This document shows positions 26,917 through 34,344 of a stretch of DNA of 64,000 nt, one piece after another (position 1 is the stretch's first letter; each line of letters starts with the position of its first letter). The notes below the pieces were generated by a model, which was not told the DNA's origin, did no database searches, and saw only the letters and a list, made by a program, of their open reading frames with translations. Made by a program: the position numbers and the translations under genes. The DNA is from Serpentinicella sp031432315 (GTDB taxonomy: Bacteria; Bacillota; Clostridia; Peptostreptococcales; Natronincolaceae), in the NCBI RefSeq assembly GCF_031432315.1, contig NZ_JAVKGO010000006.1, forward strand, positions 62,001-126,000, given 5' to 3'.

Positions 26917-26956
26917 TAAAAAAAAGCCATATCTTTTATAAATGGCTTTTTTTATG
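26917..26956 (-). terminator. Terminator of the GHKL kinase gene
   Basis: The stem AAAAAAAGCCAT / ATGGCTTTTTTT with an internal loop lies 26 bases beyond the kinase stop codon and carries a long T tract on the minus strand. Confidence 0.85.
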
Positions 26957-26981
26957 TAATTGTTACGTGCAAAGATGCTAT

Positions 26982-27878
26982 TTAATTATGTAGTTTTATA
27001 AAAAAACTTGTTCCATACTGGTCCGTTAAGACCTCAATGGCACCATTATATTTGTCTACAATTTTTTTTACATTAAACAACCCAAATCCACTACCTTTAT
27101 CCCCTTTAGTAGTAAATCCTTTGTCAAACAGGTTATGCTTAATTTGATCGTCTATTTTAGGGCCTACATTAAAAATGTCGATTAAAACTTCACTTTTTTC
27201 TTTATATACATCTATTGCTATTTTCCGTTCACTGCGCTCTAGCTTTTTTACCTCGTAAATAGCATTATCAATTAAATTACCAAAAATATTTACTTTGTCT
27301 ATTGGGTTAACAAATGCTAATGCTTCTATATCATAAAGATTTAATTCTAGAGTAATGTCTAGTTCTTTACATTGATACGCCTTGTTTTGTAGTAATGTAT
27401 TCAGATATTGACAATCTTCACACACATCTATACTCTCGGTTTCATCGTATTTAAAAGCTTGGGTTAGTTCATTAATATAATCTATTGTCCGTTCTCTGTC
27501 ATTCATTGCTACTAAACCCCATATGACTTGAAGATTATTCATAAAGTCGTGTTTTTGTCCCCGTAAAATATCATTATGCGCTTCCATTTGCTTTAATTTT
27601 TCTTGTTGGATTTTATAACGGTTTTCTTCGTCTATAATATTAAAGATGTTCTCTAACCAAAAAAGACTCAAGACTCCTATGACACCACTAATTAAGAGTG
27701 TTCCAAATACAAAGTTAGCTGTCCAAGTTATATTTATGTACTCATCGCCTATCAAGTCCCATTCGTTAACAATGTACATTGCAGAAATAAATAGTACTAG
27801 CGTAAGCTGAAGGGTTATAGTGTATATAATTATATTTTTTTTATTATTAACCAATAAACTTATGACTTTATTTTTCAA
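26982..27878 (-). CDS. GHKL sensor histidine kinase (AgrC-type cytoplasmic module, two-helix membrane anchor)
   Basis: A 298-residue protein. Two membrane helices (about 17-36 and 54-75) enclose a short external loop. A coiled-coil linker leads to the Spo0B-like box with the phospho-acceptor His110 in GQKHDFMNNLQ, and the ATPase has NIFGNLIDNAIYEV and the G box GDKGSGFGLFNVKKIV. This is the GHKL subclass used by AgrC. AgrC proteins normally have five to seven membrane helices for peptide sensing; here there are only two. The start is TTG with GGTGAAG upstream. It is 137 bases from the upstream membrane-protein gene. No LytTR response regulator is present. Confidence 0.88.
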   Translation of the reverse strand: MKNKVISLLVNNKKNIIIYTITLQLTLVLFISAMYIVNEWDLIGDEYINITWTANFVFGTLLISGVIGVLSLFWLENIFNIIDEENRYKIQQEKLKQMEAHNDILRGQKHDFMNNLQVIWGLVAMNDRERTIDYINELTQAFKYDETESIDVCEDCQYLNTLLQNKAYQCKELDITLELNLYDIEALAFVNPIDKVNIFGNLIDNAIYEVKKLERSERKIAIDVYKEKSEVLIDIFNVGPKIDDQIKHNLFDKGFTTKGDKGSGFGLFNVKKIVDKYNGAIEVLTDQYGTSFFIKLHN

Positions 27879-28015
27879 AACTTCACCAACTCAAAATTGT
27901 AATATGTATCTTATGCTATAGCTACCGCTTCTGTGTATATGTTTCAGTTATACATCTTAAACTTATTATTGTAATATAAACTATACATGTTTATTTGAAA
28001 AAATATCAAACTTTT

Positions 28016-28477
28016 TTAAAAGTTTTTTGCTGAGACCTTTGATTTTCTATGTTTAAATCTTCCTATTGCATATATCATAATCAACCCTAAATTTGATGTG
28101 AATAATATAACTAGTCTGTGAGCAAAAACAGTATCGGCACTTGCTACTGTAATACCTGTTATATGCATGATTGGGAAAGTAATTAATAATTCTGCTATTA
28201 CTAGAGCAATGATCCATATAAATGCCATTAAAATACATTTAGACCATATAAGCTGTTTTATTAGCACTTTATACAAAAAAATTGTTATCATCATTAATAA
28301 TACCGTATGGGTCATCATAGGTGCTATGGGCATAAAATAGGTGCGTATTAGATGTAATGCATTGCCATAAATAAACGTAAATATAATTTGTTCATTTAAA
28401 CTACTTTTAACATTAAAAAGGCTCAAGGGGGCGATGAAGATGAGCCAAGCGTGTATAAAATTGGTTAAGTAAATCAT
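28016..28477 (-). CDS. Multi-pass membrane protein of the Agr locus
   Basis: A 153-residue protein with about five membrane helices and a basic C-terminal tail (RFKHRKSKVSAK) that should lie in the cytoplasm. I recognise no catalytic motif. Its size and topology resemble the N-terminal sensing half of AgrC receptors with the kinase half removed. It lies between agrD and a GHKL kinase gene that has only two membrane helices. A strong AAAGGAGG precedes the ATG. Function as the peptide-sensing part of a split receptor is a hypothesis; an immunity or export role is also possible. Confidence 0.75.
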   Translation of the reverse strand: MIYLTNFIHAWLIFIAPLSLFNVKSSLNEQIIFTFIYGNALHLIRTYFMPIAPMMTHTVLLMMITIFLYKVLIKQLIWSKCILMAFIWIIALVIAELLITFPIMHITGITVASADTVFAHRLVILFTSNLGLIMIYAIGRFKHRKSKVSAKNF

Positions 28478-28508
28478 AGCATGTGCCTCCTTTGGGTCTA
28501 TTTAAAAC

Positions 28509-28631
28509 TTACTTTTTAAATTTTGCTGGAAGTTCTGGTTGATGGAACGTAACTGATGATGCTGCTGCAATATTTGAAAAAGCAATAAAAGTTAAAGCTG
28601 TAATCATAAACCCTACTAATTTTTTCTTCAT
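28509..28631 (-). CDS. agrD: AgrD-like cyclic autoinducer prepeptide (40 aa)
   Basis: A short gene between agrB and the membrane protein, preceded by AAGGGGG eight bases before the ATG. The 40-residue product has a basic start MKKKLVGF, an amphipathic or hydrophobic segment to residue 24, then SSVTF (25-29), then the C-terminal tail HQPELPAKFKK (30-40). The tail matches the clostridial AgrD pattern (Y/H)QPExP. In clostridial AgrD a five-residue ring starting with Cys stands just before it; here Ser25 is in that place. The predicted signal is therefore a serine-lactone pentapeptide ring. The gene is too short for routine calling. Confidence 0.87.
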   Translation of the reverse strand: MKKKLVGFMITALTFIAFSNIAAASSVTFHQPELPAKFKK

Positions 28632-28674
28632 TTTATTTCCCCCTTTAAATTTCTCTTATCCCAAAAAAAATTAA

Positions 28675-29262
28675 TTAGTAGCCAAAAAACCTATAGGTTA
28701 TTGGCCATAGTGAAATACTTTGCCACAATAAACCAAAACAACTTGCTACTACTAACTGATGATTAAAATAATCCCCCTTGAAACCTAGACCCAATATTAC
28801 TACCCAAATAAGTAAAAAAGAAAATGACAAAAATCTTAGTTTGCTTTTTTGTGCTTTTTCACTAATCGGTTTGCCTGGTGTATCAGCAGGTGCAAATAAA
28901 TATAAACTAATTGTAGCAATCACAATTGTACTTATAAATAATACCCAGACATGTCCCACATTCATCATAGTACTTGTATAAACGGCAGCACTACCTATGG
29001 CATTAAATATAATCATGCCAAAAATTATACACTGTTTTTGACTTTTAGCATGGGCGCCACCGCTAGTTACTCTAAATAAGGAAGTTGTAATAGTAGCGGA
29101 GAAAACTGCTGTTAATGTCCCAAATAAATAGGCTGGAACGAGTATGGCAAGGTAACCTAAAATACTACCTATTAACAACTTATACCCAAATTGCAAAACT
29201 TCTAGATCTTCTTTTTCTAATCCCTTTTCCCTTGATACTTTTTCTATAAATTTTAAGCTCAA
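28675..29262 (-). CDS. agrB: Accessory gene regulator B (AgrD-processing membrane protease)
   Basis: A 195-residue membrane protein that cleaves the C-terminal tail of AgrD and helps form the ring peptide. The catalytic pair is intact: His71 and Cys78 in RVTSGGAHAKSQKQC, seven residues apart as in Staphylococcus aureus AgrB. The conserved APADTPGKPI loop follows near residue 125. About five or six membrane helices are predicted. It is the first gene of the locus, 43 bases before agrD. The promoter region holds a perfect Spo0A box. Confidence 0.94.
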   Translation of the reverse strand: MSLKFIEKVSREKGLEKEDLEVLQFGYKLLIGSILGYLAILVPAYLFGTLTAVFSATITTSLFRVTSGGAHAKSQKQCIIFGMIIFNAIGSAAVYTSTMMNVGHVWVLFISTIVIATISLYLFAPADTPGKPISEKAQKSKLRFLSFSFLLIWVVILGLGFKGDYFNHQLVVASCFGLLWQSISLWPITYRFFGY

Positions 29263-29342
29263 GTTTCTCTCTCCTTGCCATAAAACTTAGTTTCTATCTT
29301 TTAAAATCTAAAAATATACTTAAACTCCTTATATTTTAGTAT

Positions 29343-29366
29343 ATTATATATAGTTCTTTCGACAAA
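29343..29366 (-). promoter_or_regulatory. agrB promoter region with a Spo0A box
   Basis: On the minus strand TTTGTCGAAA (29366-29357) is an exact match to the Spo0A binding box. It lies nine bases upstream of a TATAAT -10 element (29348-29343), with no good -35 element. A 0A box at about -30 to -21 could recruit or block RNA polymerase; the sign of control cannot be read from sequence. Confidence 0.6.
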
Positions 29367-29505
29367 TTTCTTTATTTTCCTTTCATTGTTAAAAATTTAT
29401 TTATTAAAATAGGATAAAAATTATTCTGAATTGATATTTGATTGATTCTTTTTTATAACCATAATATAATAGTTATAGAATTAAATGCTGAAATGGAGGT
29501 TTATT

Positions 29506-30390
29506 ATGTCGACTAGTATAGCGTTAAAGAAAATACAATTGAGTAACGATGAAACTTTAGCTTACAGGGAACGTACTGGGGGAGAGAAGATTCTAGTACT
29601 TGTTCATGGAAATATGAATTCTTCTATTCATTGGGATTTGCTTATAGAAAACTTACCTTCTGAGTATAAGGTATATGCTATTGATATGAGAGGTTTTGGT
29701 GATTCTACATATAATACACCAGCTGACGATATAAAGACCTATGCAGAAGATTTAAAGTTATTTGCAGATGCTTTGGACTTAAATAGCTTTGCTTTAGCTG
29801 GGTGGTCCTTAGGTGGGGCGGTTTGTATGCAATTCGCTGCAACATACCCAGGCTATGTTGATAAGTTAGTCCTTCTTGCTTCTGGAAATATTAAGGGCTA
29901 TACTGCCTATAAGAAGAACTTCCTTAAAAAGCCTAAAATCGGTCAATATATTACATCAAAAGAGGACATTTATAAAGATATTAAAATGCTTATAAAAGCA
30001 CTTAATAAAAGACGGAAATGGATTGTTAAAAAAGTAGCTGATTTTACCCTTTATAATCTTAATAAACCAACAGAGGAACACTATGATGCCTATATCGATG
30101 CTATGTTTAAACAAAGAAACCTTATCGATGTAAACTATGCCCTTATACACTTTAATATCTCTCATGAACATAATGGTGTAGAGCCTGGTACAGGGGAAGT
30201 GGATCAAATTACTGCTCCCACCCTTGTGCTACAAGGAGATAAAGATGTTGTTGTAAAAGTTGAAGTAGCAAAGGATATTGTATCCGGGATCGGTGATAAC
30301 GCTCAGCTTCACATCTTAGAAGGATGTAGCCATAACCCTTTAGTCGATGATTTGGATAAAGTAATAAAGGCTTTTACAGATTTTATTTAA
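29506..30390 (+). CDS. Alpha/beta-fold hydrolase
   Basis: A 294-residue alpha/beta hydrolase. The oxyanion motif is LVLVHGNMNSSIHWD (about residues 28-42), the nucleophile elbow is AGWSLGGAV (about 97-105), the acid is in LQGDKDVVV near residue 244, and the His is in EGCSHNPLVDD near residue 275. All triad positions are filled. A helical cap (about 130-220) lies between strands. The frame is open seven codons upstream, but GGAGG precedes the ATG at 29506. Substrate is unknown; an esterase, lipase or peroxidase-like role is possible. It is monocistronic, with a terminator. Confidence 0.88.
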   Translation: MSTSIALKKIQLSNDETLAYRERTGGEKILVLVHGNMNSSIHWDLLIENLPSEYKVYAIDMRGFGDSTYNTPADDIKTYAEDLKLFADALDLNSFALAGWSLGGAVCMQFAATYPGYVDKLVLLASGNIKGYTAYKKNFLKKPKIGQYITSKEDIYKDIKMLIKALNKRRKWIVKKVADFTLYNLNKPTEEHYDAYIDAMFKQRNLIDVNYALIHFNISHEHNGVEPGTGEVDQITAPTLVLQGDKDVVVKVEVAKDIVSGIGDNAQLHILEGCSHNPLVDDLDKVIKAFTDFI

Positions 30391-30424
30391 AATAATACTT
30401 AAAAAACAATATACATTTCATCAC

Positions 30425-30462
30425 ATCAAAAAAAAGATATCGGTTCCCCGATATCTTTTTTG
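30425..30462 (+). terminator. Terminator of the alpha/beta hydrolase gene
   Basis: A stem AAAAAAAGATATCGG / CCGATATCTTTTTT with loop TTCC has T residues on both strands. Confidence 0.88.
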
Positions 30463-30484
30463 ATTGCTCTCAAATATTTTTTTA

Positions 30485-30526
30485 TTTTTTATGTAATAAG
30501 AAAGCGCACTTTCCTATTATATGAAA
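30485..30526. repeat. Imperfect AT-rich palindrome, copy 2
   Basis: The arms TTTTTTATGTAATAAGAAAG and CTTTCCTATTATATGAAAAA pair with wobbles. The AAGAAAG...CTTTCCT core and the A:C mismatch are the same as in the palindrome at 2706-2757. It lies between two terminators. Confidence 0.5.
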
Positions 30527-30557
30527 AATACCAGCATAATCCCCTGGTATTTTAAAA
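30526..30557 (-). terminator. Terminator of the S1-domain protein gene
   Basis: The minus strand reads AATACCAG, a nine-base loop, CTGGTATT and then T residues, directly after the stop codon. Confidence 0.78.
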
Positions 30558-30558
30558 T

Positions 30559-30978
30559 TTATTTTCGATTAGAAAAGCCATTGCCTTTTCTACCATTTGC
30601 TTTATTTTTGCTTTTTATTACTTGCATTTTTTCTTCACTGTCTTTCATAAATCGGTTCATCTTATCTTCAAAAGACATTCCAGAACCAACGCTGTTCATA
30701 TTTGACCAGTCAACCTCAGCTGGCTTCATTGATTTCTTTTTTGGTGGCGCAGCCTTTCTAATAGACAAACTAATTTTACCTTCATCATTTATGGATAGAA
30801 CTTTTACTTTTACTTTTTGCTTGTCTTGTAAGTACTCCCTAATGTTTTTTACGTAATCATCAGCAACTTCAGAAATGTGTACTAGTCCCGTTTGCCCTCC
30901 TTCAAGTTCAACAAATGCACCAAAATTTGTAATTCCCGAAACGGTCCCCTCAACTATAACTCCTACATCCAATGGCAT
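30559..30978 (-). CDS. yabR: S1 RNA-binding domain protein (YabR type)
   Basis: A 139-residue protein with one S1 domain (about residues 3-72): VGVIVEGTVSGITNFGAFVE followed by GLVHISEVADDYVKN and KVKVLSINDEGKISLSIR. A lysine-rich, disordered tail (72-139, ending GRKGNGFSNRK) follows. In B. subtilis yabR follows divIC in the same order as here. Related proteins (Ygs13) associate with ribosomes; a role in translation is inferred. The Shine-Dalgarno GGAGGAG is rather far (12 bases) from the ATG, but there is no other start. Confidence 0.88.
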   Translation of the reverse strand: MPLDVGVIVEGTVSGITNFGAFVELEGGQTGLVHISEVADDYVKNIREYLQDKQKVKVKVLSINDEGKISLSIRKAAPPKKKSMKPAEVDWSNMNSVGSGMSFEDKMNRFMKDSEEKMQVIKSKNKANGRKGNGFSNRK

Positions 30979-31097
30979 AAAGCTAAAATTCTCCTCCTTG
31001 ATCGACTATGTAACGCCGAAATAATAATAAATTTTGAATTAAACAATTACTTGTATTATATCACATGAACGCTTAAAGGTACATACCTTTTCTTATA

Positions 31098-31382
31098 TCA
31101 TCTTGAAATATCGATATATAGTGTTTCCCCTTCACCGATCATTCTTAAGTGCTCCCTTGCATACTTTTCAATAAATTCATCAGTTTCTCCTAGGTCAATC
31201 GCCTCATTTAAAGCTTCTATTTCCTGCTCTGCTTTTTCAATTTCCATTTTAACTAAGGATTTTTGTTCTTCTAAATCTTTTAACTGTAGATGTTGTTGAA
31301 AGAAGGTATATCCATAATACACTAACAGAATGGCTAAAAAATAAAACTTTATTTTTCCTTTATTTTTTTTCTTCTTTTGCAA
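31098..31382 (-). CDS. divIC: Septum formation initiator, DivIC
   Basis: A 94-residue bitopic protein: lysine-rich cytoplasmic start, one membrane helix (about 11-27), then a coiled coil (about 32-70) and a C-terminal domain with EKYAREHLRMIGEGE. DivIC forms a complex with FtsL and DivIB at the division septum. An in-frame ATG at 31388 lies only one base from its GGAGGG, so the TTG at 31382, seven bases away and giving MQKKKKNKGK, is preferred. Its order between yabQ and yabR matches B. subtilis. Confidence 0.9.
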   Translation of the reverse strand: MQKKKKNKGKIKFYFLAILLVYYGYTFFQQHLQLKDLEEQKSLVKMEIEKAEQEIEALNEAIDLGETDEFIEKYAREHLRMIGEGETLYIDISR

Positions 31383-31409
31383 CTTCATCCCTCCTCTAGT
31401 TTTTATGGA

Positions 31410-31922
31410 TTATTTCTTCGTAAAATATAATTTCACGTTTCTTTTTGTTTTTATTATACTTTTATAGGGCATTTTTACAATTTTCTTTGACTTATAGTAT
31501 ACAGGCTTTGTTTTCTTTTTACAATAGGAATATGGCCCCTGAAATAGACATGCTACGACACGAAGTGGATATGTGACTAGTTTGAATAAATCTATTACAA
31601 AGGTTCTTATTGATTGCAGTATAAATAAAATTGTTTTTGTGATGGCTTTACTAAGTACATGGTAGTATGCGAAAGCTCCTAATATAAATCCTAAATAATT
31701 ATAAAATCTGATAACGCCTTTATTACTCCATATTAAAATATAGAAAGCAATACAGGAAATAATTATCCAGAAAATTAAATCTTGTAGCATCGTTGCAATT
31801 TTTTTGGGGTTAAACACCAATCTAAATATTTTATAAATATCATACACAAAACCTATTAGTAATCCACCATATACACAGGCTAAAAATATGTATAGTTCTT
31901 GAGAAACACTATAAAGATGCAT
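31410..31922 (-). CDS. yabQ: Spore cortex biosynthesis protein YabQ
   Basis: A 170-residue membrane protein with three or four N-terminal helices (about 10-30, 42-65, 70-95) and a long basic C-terminal tail (120-170). The order yabP-yabQ-divIC and the start SQELYIFLACVYGGLLIGFVYD identify it. In B. subtilis YabQ is made in the mother cell and is needed for spore cortex formation. GGAGG lies seven bases before the ATG. It lies 21 bases upstream of the divIC frame. Confidence 0.88.
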   Translation of the reverse strand: MHLYSVSQELYIFLACVYGGLLIGFVYDIYKIFRLVFNPKKIATMLQDLIFWIIISCIAFYILIWSNKGVIRFYNYLGFILGAFAYYHVLSKAITKTILFILQSIRTFVIDLFKLVTYPLRVVACLFQGPYSYCKKKTKPVYYKSKKIVKMPYKSIIKTKRNVKLYFTKK

Positions 31923-32021
31923 GTCCTCACCTCCGTATTTCTTTATTTAATTAGTGTATGCTTTTAATAATCAATGTGTTACTAATTAGAAAAAAATTAG
32001 CTGTGCGAAAAATCGCCACAG

Positions 32022-32312
32022 CTATTTAAACATTTTACCAAAGAAACTAGACCCCTTGGCGCCAAATCCCTCACGGTCACTGTAAATCAAAGAGTTAATC
32101 TTTCCCCTAATCATTACATTTCCATCCTCTAGATTAAGCTTTTTTACATCTAACGCTTGACCTTTAACGGTTAGAACGCCTCCTGCGGTTTCAAGTATTA
32201 CTGTTTCATCATTAAAACTTTCTACATGTACTACACCAGATAAATTTAATTTTTCTCTGCTCTCTAAGGCTAAACTATGCCTTGTATGCCGCTCAGTTCT
32301 TCGTTCTTCCAA
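32022..32312 (-). CDS. yabP: Sporulation protein YabP
   Basis: A 96-residue YabP/YqfC-family protein with the pattern HSLALESREKLNLSGV, VESFNDETVILETAGG and LTVKGQALDVKKLNLEDG, a small beta-rich coat-associated domain. In B. subtilis YabP is transcribed by sigma-E in the mother cell and acts in spore coat and cortex assembly. The start is TTG, with GGGGGTGA upstream. It is followed by yabQ after about 100 bases. Confidence 0.92.
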   Translation of the reverse strand: MEERRTERHTRHSLALESREKLNLSGVVHVESFNDETVILETAGGVLTVKGQALDVKKLNLEDGNVMIRGKINSLIYSDREGFGAKGSSFFGKMFK

Positions 32313-32407
32313 AAAATCACCCCCTATGAAGACCTATACCATACTTTCTTATACTCATTTTTATGTCTATTTAAATGGGATTAGAACTTGCACCATTCAT
32401 TCACAAA

Positions 32408-32447
32408 TAAAAAAACATCTTGAGTTACTAACTCAAGATGTTCTTCT
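32408..32447 (-). terminator. Terminator of the SpoIID-like gene
   Basis: The stem ACATCTTGAGTTA / TAACTCAAGATGT is followed on the minus strand by seven T residues, directly beyond the stop codon. Confidence 0.9.
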
Positions 32448-33434
32448 TCATTCCCATAGCTGCACTACATTTATATCTTTAAAGTAATGCTTAACAATTT
32501 CTTCACCAACGCTTCCTTCTTCTGCAAGTTGATATGCACCCCACTGGCTCATCCCAACACCGTGTCCATATCCTGTTCCACTTATTGATACTTGATCTCC
32601 TTCTACTGCAACATTTTCTATAAAAGTAGACTTCATTCGGGTACTCCCGATTGCTATTCTAAATCCAGGAGCTGAAACTTCTGCTTCACCAATTTGAATC
32701 ATTGTTGCTCTACCTGATGGTCCTGTCTCAATTACTTCTATTGTGCTAAAGTCTCCAACCTCTTCACCAAGTTCTTGTACAGCGGCAATTATCTCATCTT
32801 TTGAGAATGTTTCTGTCCAATTCGCATCTTCCTCTGGTGCTTCTGGGGAATCTGGAGACTCGACTACGTGTACGTAGGGGGGCTCTTCTTCATCATAATC
32901 TAATCCCTCTTGTGCTGTCGCAGTTTGTCCTCCTGCGTGTGCATGAAACCAAGCGTTTATATATTGGTTGTCATATACAGCAACCATCCCTCGACTCTCT
33001 TGAACTGCTTGTTCTATTCTTTCGTTAACCTCTTCTTCCTTCCAAGCTTGAGCTTCTTCTATATCCGTAGATATATGTGCGCCTTCATGCTTAGACTTAC
33101 CATCAGCAATAAATCCCATTGCGTAGGTCCTTGCTAAAATTGCCTGTGCTTTTAAAGCTTCTAAAGGAAAATCATTATTCATTTCGGCTGCTAGAACCCC
33201 ATTTAGATATTCTTCAAATGCCATTTCTCTTATTTCTCCAGTTTCTGCAATATAAACATTTAGCATCGGTTCCTGTCCTTCCCCTTGACTAATTTCTTCA
33301 GGAATCGCCGGCATTTCAGCTGGTTGTTCATCTTGCCCTTCTATTTCAGGTCTTTGCTCTGGTCTACACGCTGCCAATATTATTGTTAAAACAATAAGTA
33401 AGACTATCAATTTTCTATATTTACTGTTAATCAT
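32448..33434 (-). CDS. SpoIID/LytB-domain lipoprotein
   Basis: A 328-residue secreted protein with a lipoprotein signal peptide (LIVLTIILAAC, lipidated Cys near 23), a Glu/Pro-rich linker (25-55), and a SpoIID/LytB domain. Visible motifs are AEMNNDFPLEALKAQAILAR, YAMGF, AWFHAHAGGQTA and GTGYGHGVGMSQWGAYQLA. The SpoIID fold cleaves stem-less glycan strands during engulfment; LytB members enhance amidases. Placed between rqcP and yabP, where B. subtilis has no such gene. Its role may be in sporulation or wall turnover. Confidence 0.88.
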   Translation of the reverse strand: MINSKYRKLIVLLIVLTIILAACRPEQRPEIEGQDEQPAEMPAIPEEISQGEGQEPMLNVYIAETGEIREMAFEEYLNGVLAAEMNNDFPLEALKAQAILARTYAMGFIADGKSKHEGAHISTDIEEAQAWKEEEVNERIEQAVQESRGMVAVYDNQYINAWFHAHAGGQTATAQEGLDYDEEEPPYVHVVESPDSPEAPEEDANWTETFSKDEIIAAVQELGEEVGDFSTIEVIETGPSGRATMIQIGEAEVSAPGFRIAIGSTRMKSTFIENVAVEGDQVSISGTGYGHGVGMSQWGAYQLAEEGSVGEEIVKHYFKDINVVQLWE

Positions 33435-33512
33435 GGAAATCCTCCTTTTTTCTTGGATTTATTATTATTATTTGAAAAAAGGAGTTTCCTATTCCAGTTC
33501 TTTTTATTACTT

Positions 33513-33752
33513 TTATAAAATTTTAAACATATCCTTTGCTGCTTCTTTCCTTACATGCTCTACAACGCTAGTTATTTCTGCTTTTACACTTTTATCTCCA
33601 AATTTTATTTCAATTTGGTCCCCTACTTTTACTTCTGTTCCTGGTTTAGCTATTTTATTATTAATTAGTACACGATCTTTTTCGCAAGCCTCCTTAGCTA
33701 CACTTCGGCGCTTAATAAGTCGTGAGACTTTTAAATATTTATCTAAACGCAC
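33513..33752 (-). CDS. rqcP: RqcP-type S4-domain RNA-binding protein (YabO)
   Basis: A 79-residue protein that is almost only an S4 domain: MRLDKYLKVSRLIKRRSVAKEA, with residues INNKIAKPGTEVKVGD. RqcP (YabO) acts in ribosome quality control, helping RqcH extend stalled nascent chains with alanine tails. The start is GTG with GGGAG ten bases upstream. Its position after the HU gene and before the yabP region matches the conserved block. Confidence 0.9.
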   Translation of the reverse strand: MRLDKYLKVSRLIKRRSVAKEACEKDRVLINNKIAKPGTEVKVGDQIEIKFGDKSVKAEITSVVEHVRKEAAKDMFKIL

Positions 33753-33841
33753 TGATCATCATCTCCCACGTTAATAAAGTAAAATATATAAGTTGAATCT
33801 GTAATCTATTTTGCGAATTTATTTTTTAATATAATTTAATA

Positions 33842-33886
33842 TAACAAATAAAAAATCAGGGGTTATCCCTGATTTTTATTTGTTAT
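33842..33886 (-). terminator. Terminator of the HU gene
   Basis: The long stem AACAAATAAAAAATCAGGG / CCCTGATTTTTATTTGTT with a short loop lies directly past the HU stop codon. Confidence 0.88.
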
Positions 33887-33887
33887 A

Positions 33888-34166
33888 TTAGTCGTTTATT
33901 TTTTCTTTTAAAGTTTTCCCTGCTTTGAAAACTGGTGCTTTAGATGCAGGAATCTCAATTACTTGCTCAGGGTCTCTCGGATTTCTACCTTGTCTTGGTT
34001 TTCTTTCTCTTACTTCAAAAGTCCCGAATCCAACTAATTGTACTTTTTCTCCATCAATTAGTGCTTCTTCAACACTTTCCATAAATGCGTTTAATGCAGT
34101 TTCTGCATCTTTTTTCGTTAGTTCACCTTTGTCAGCCATCTTAGCAACTAAATCTGCTTTGTTCAT
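33888..34166 (-). CDS. hup: HU family DNA-binding protein
   Basis: A 92-residue histone-like HU protein. MNKADLVAKMADKGELTKKDAE starts the helical dimer core, and VQLVGFGTFEVRERKPRQGRNP (about 42-63) is the HU signature leading to the DNA-binding arms. The frame is open 13 codons upstream, but AAGGAGG precedes the ATG at 34166. A sigma-A promoter lies upstream and a strong terminator downstream, so it is its own unit inside the conserved yab block, where B. subtilis has yabN instead. Confidence 0.95.
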   Translation of the reverse strand: MNKADLVAKMADKGELTKKDAETALNAFMESVEEALIDGEKVQLVGFGTFEVRERKPRQGRNPRDPEQVIEIPASKAPVFKAGKTLKEKIND

Positions 34167-34283
34167 AAGTATAAACCTCCTTGAATTTAGAATACGTATA
34201 GTCATATTCTCTGTAAATTTGTAAAATCCTCTTTTTTAAACAATTTTTATTTAATATTGCAATAGAAAGAGTAAATTATTCAC

Positions 34284-34312
34284 ATTATAGTATTTTTATT
34301 GTAATATGTCAA
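34284..34312 (-). promoter_or_regulatory. Sigma-A promoter of the HU gene
   Basis: On the minus strand TTGACA (34312-34307), a 17-base spacer and TATAAT (34289-34284) form a full consensus promoter about 110 bases before the HU start, consistent with a highly expressed gene. Confidence 0.82.
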
Positions 34313-34344
34313 CAAATAAGCAAGTATTTTCAATGTGTTTATAA

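Noticed and set aside
29360..29365. TTGTCG as a -35 element for agrB
   Set aside because: It is only 11 bases from the TATAAT, too close for sigma-A; a Spo0A box is the better reading.
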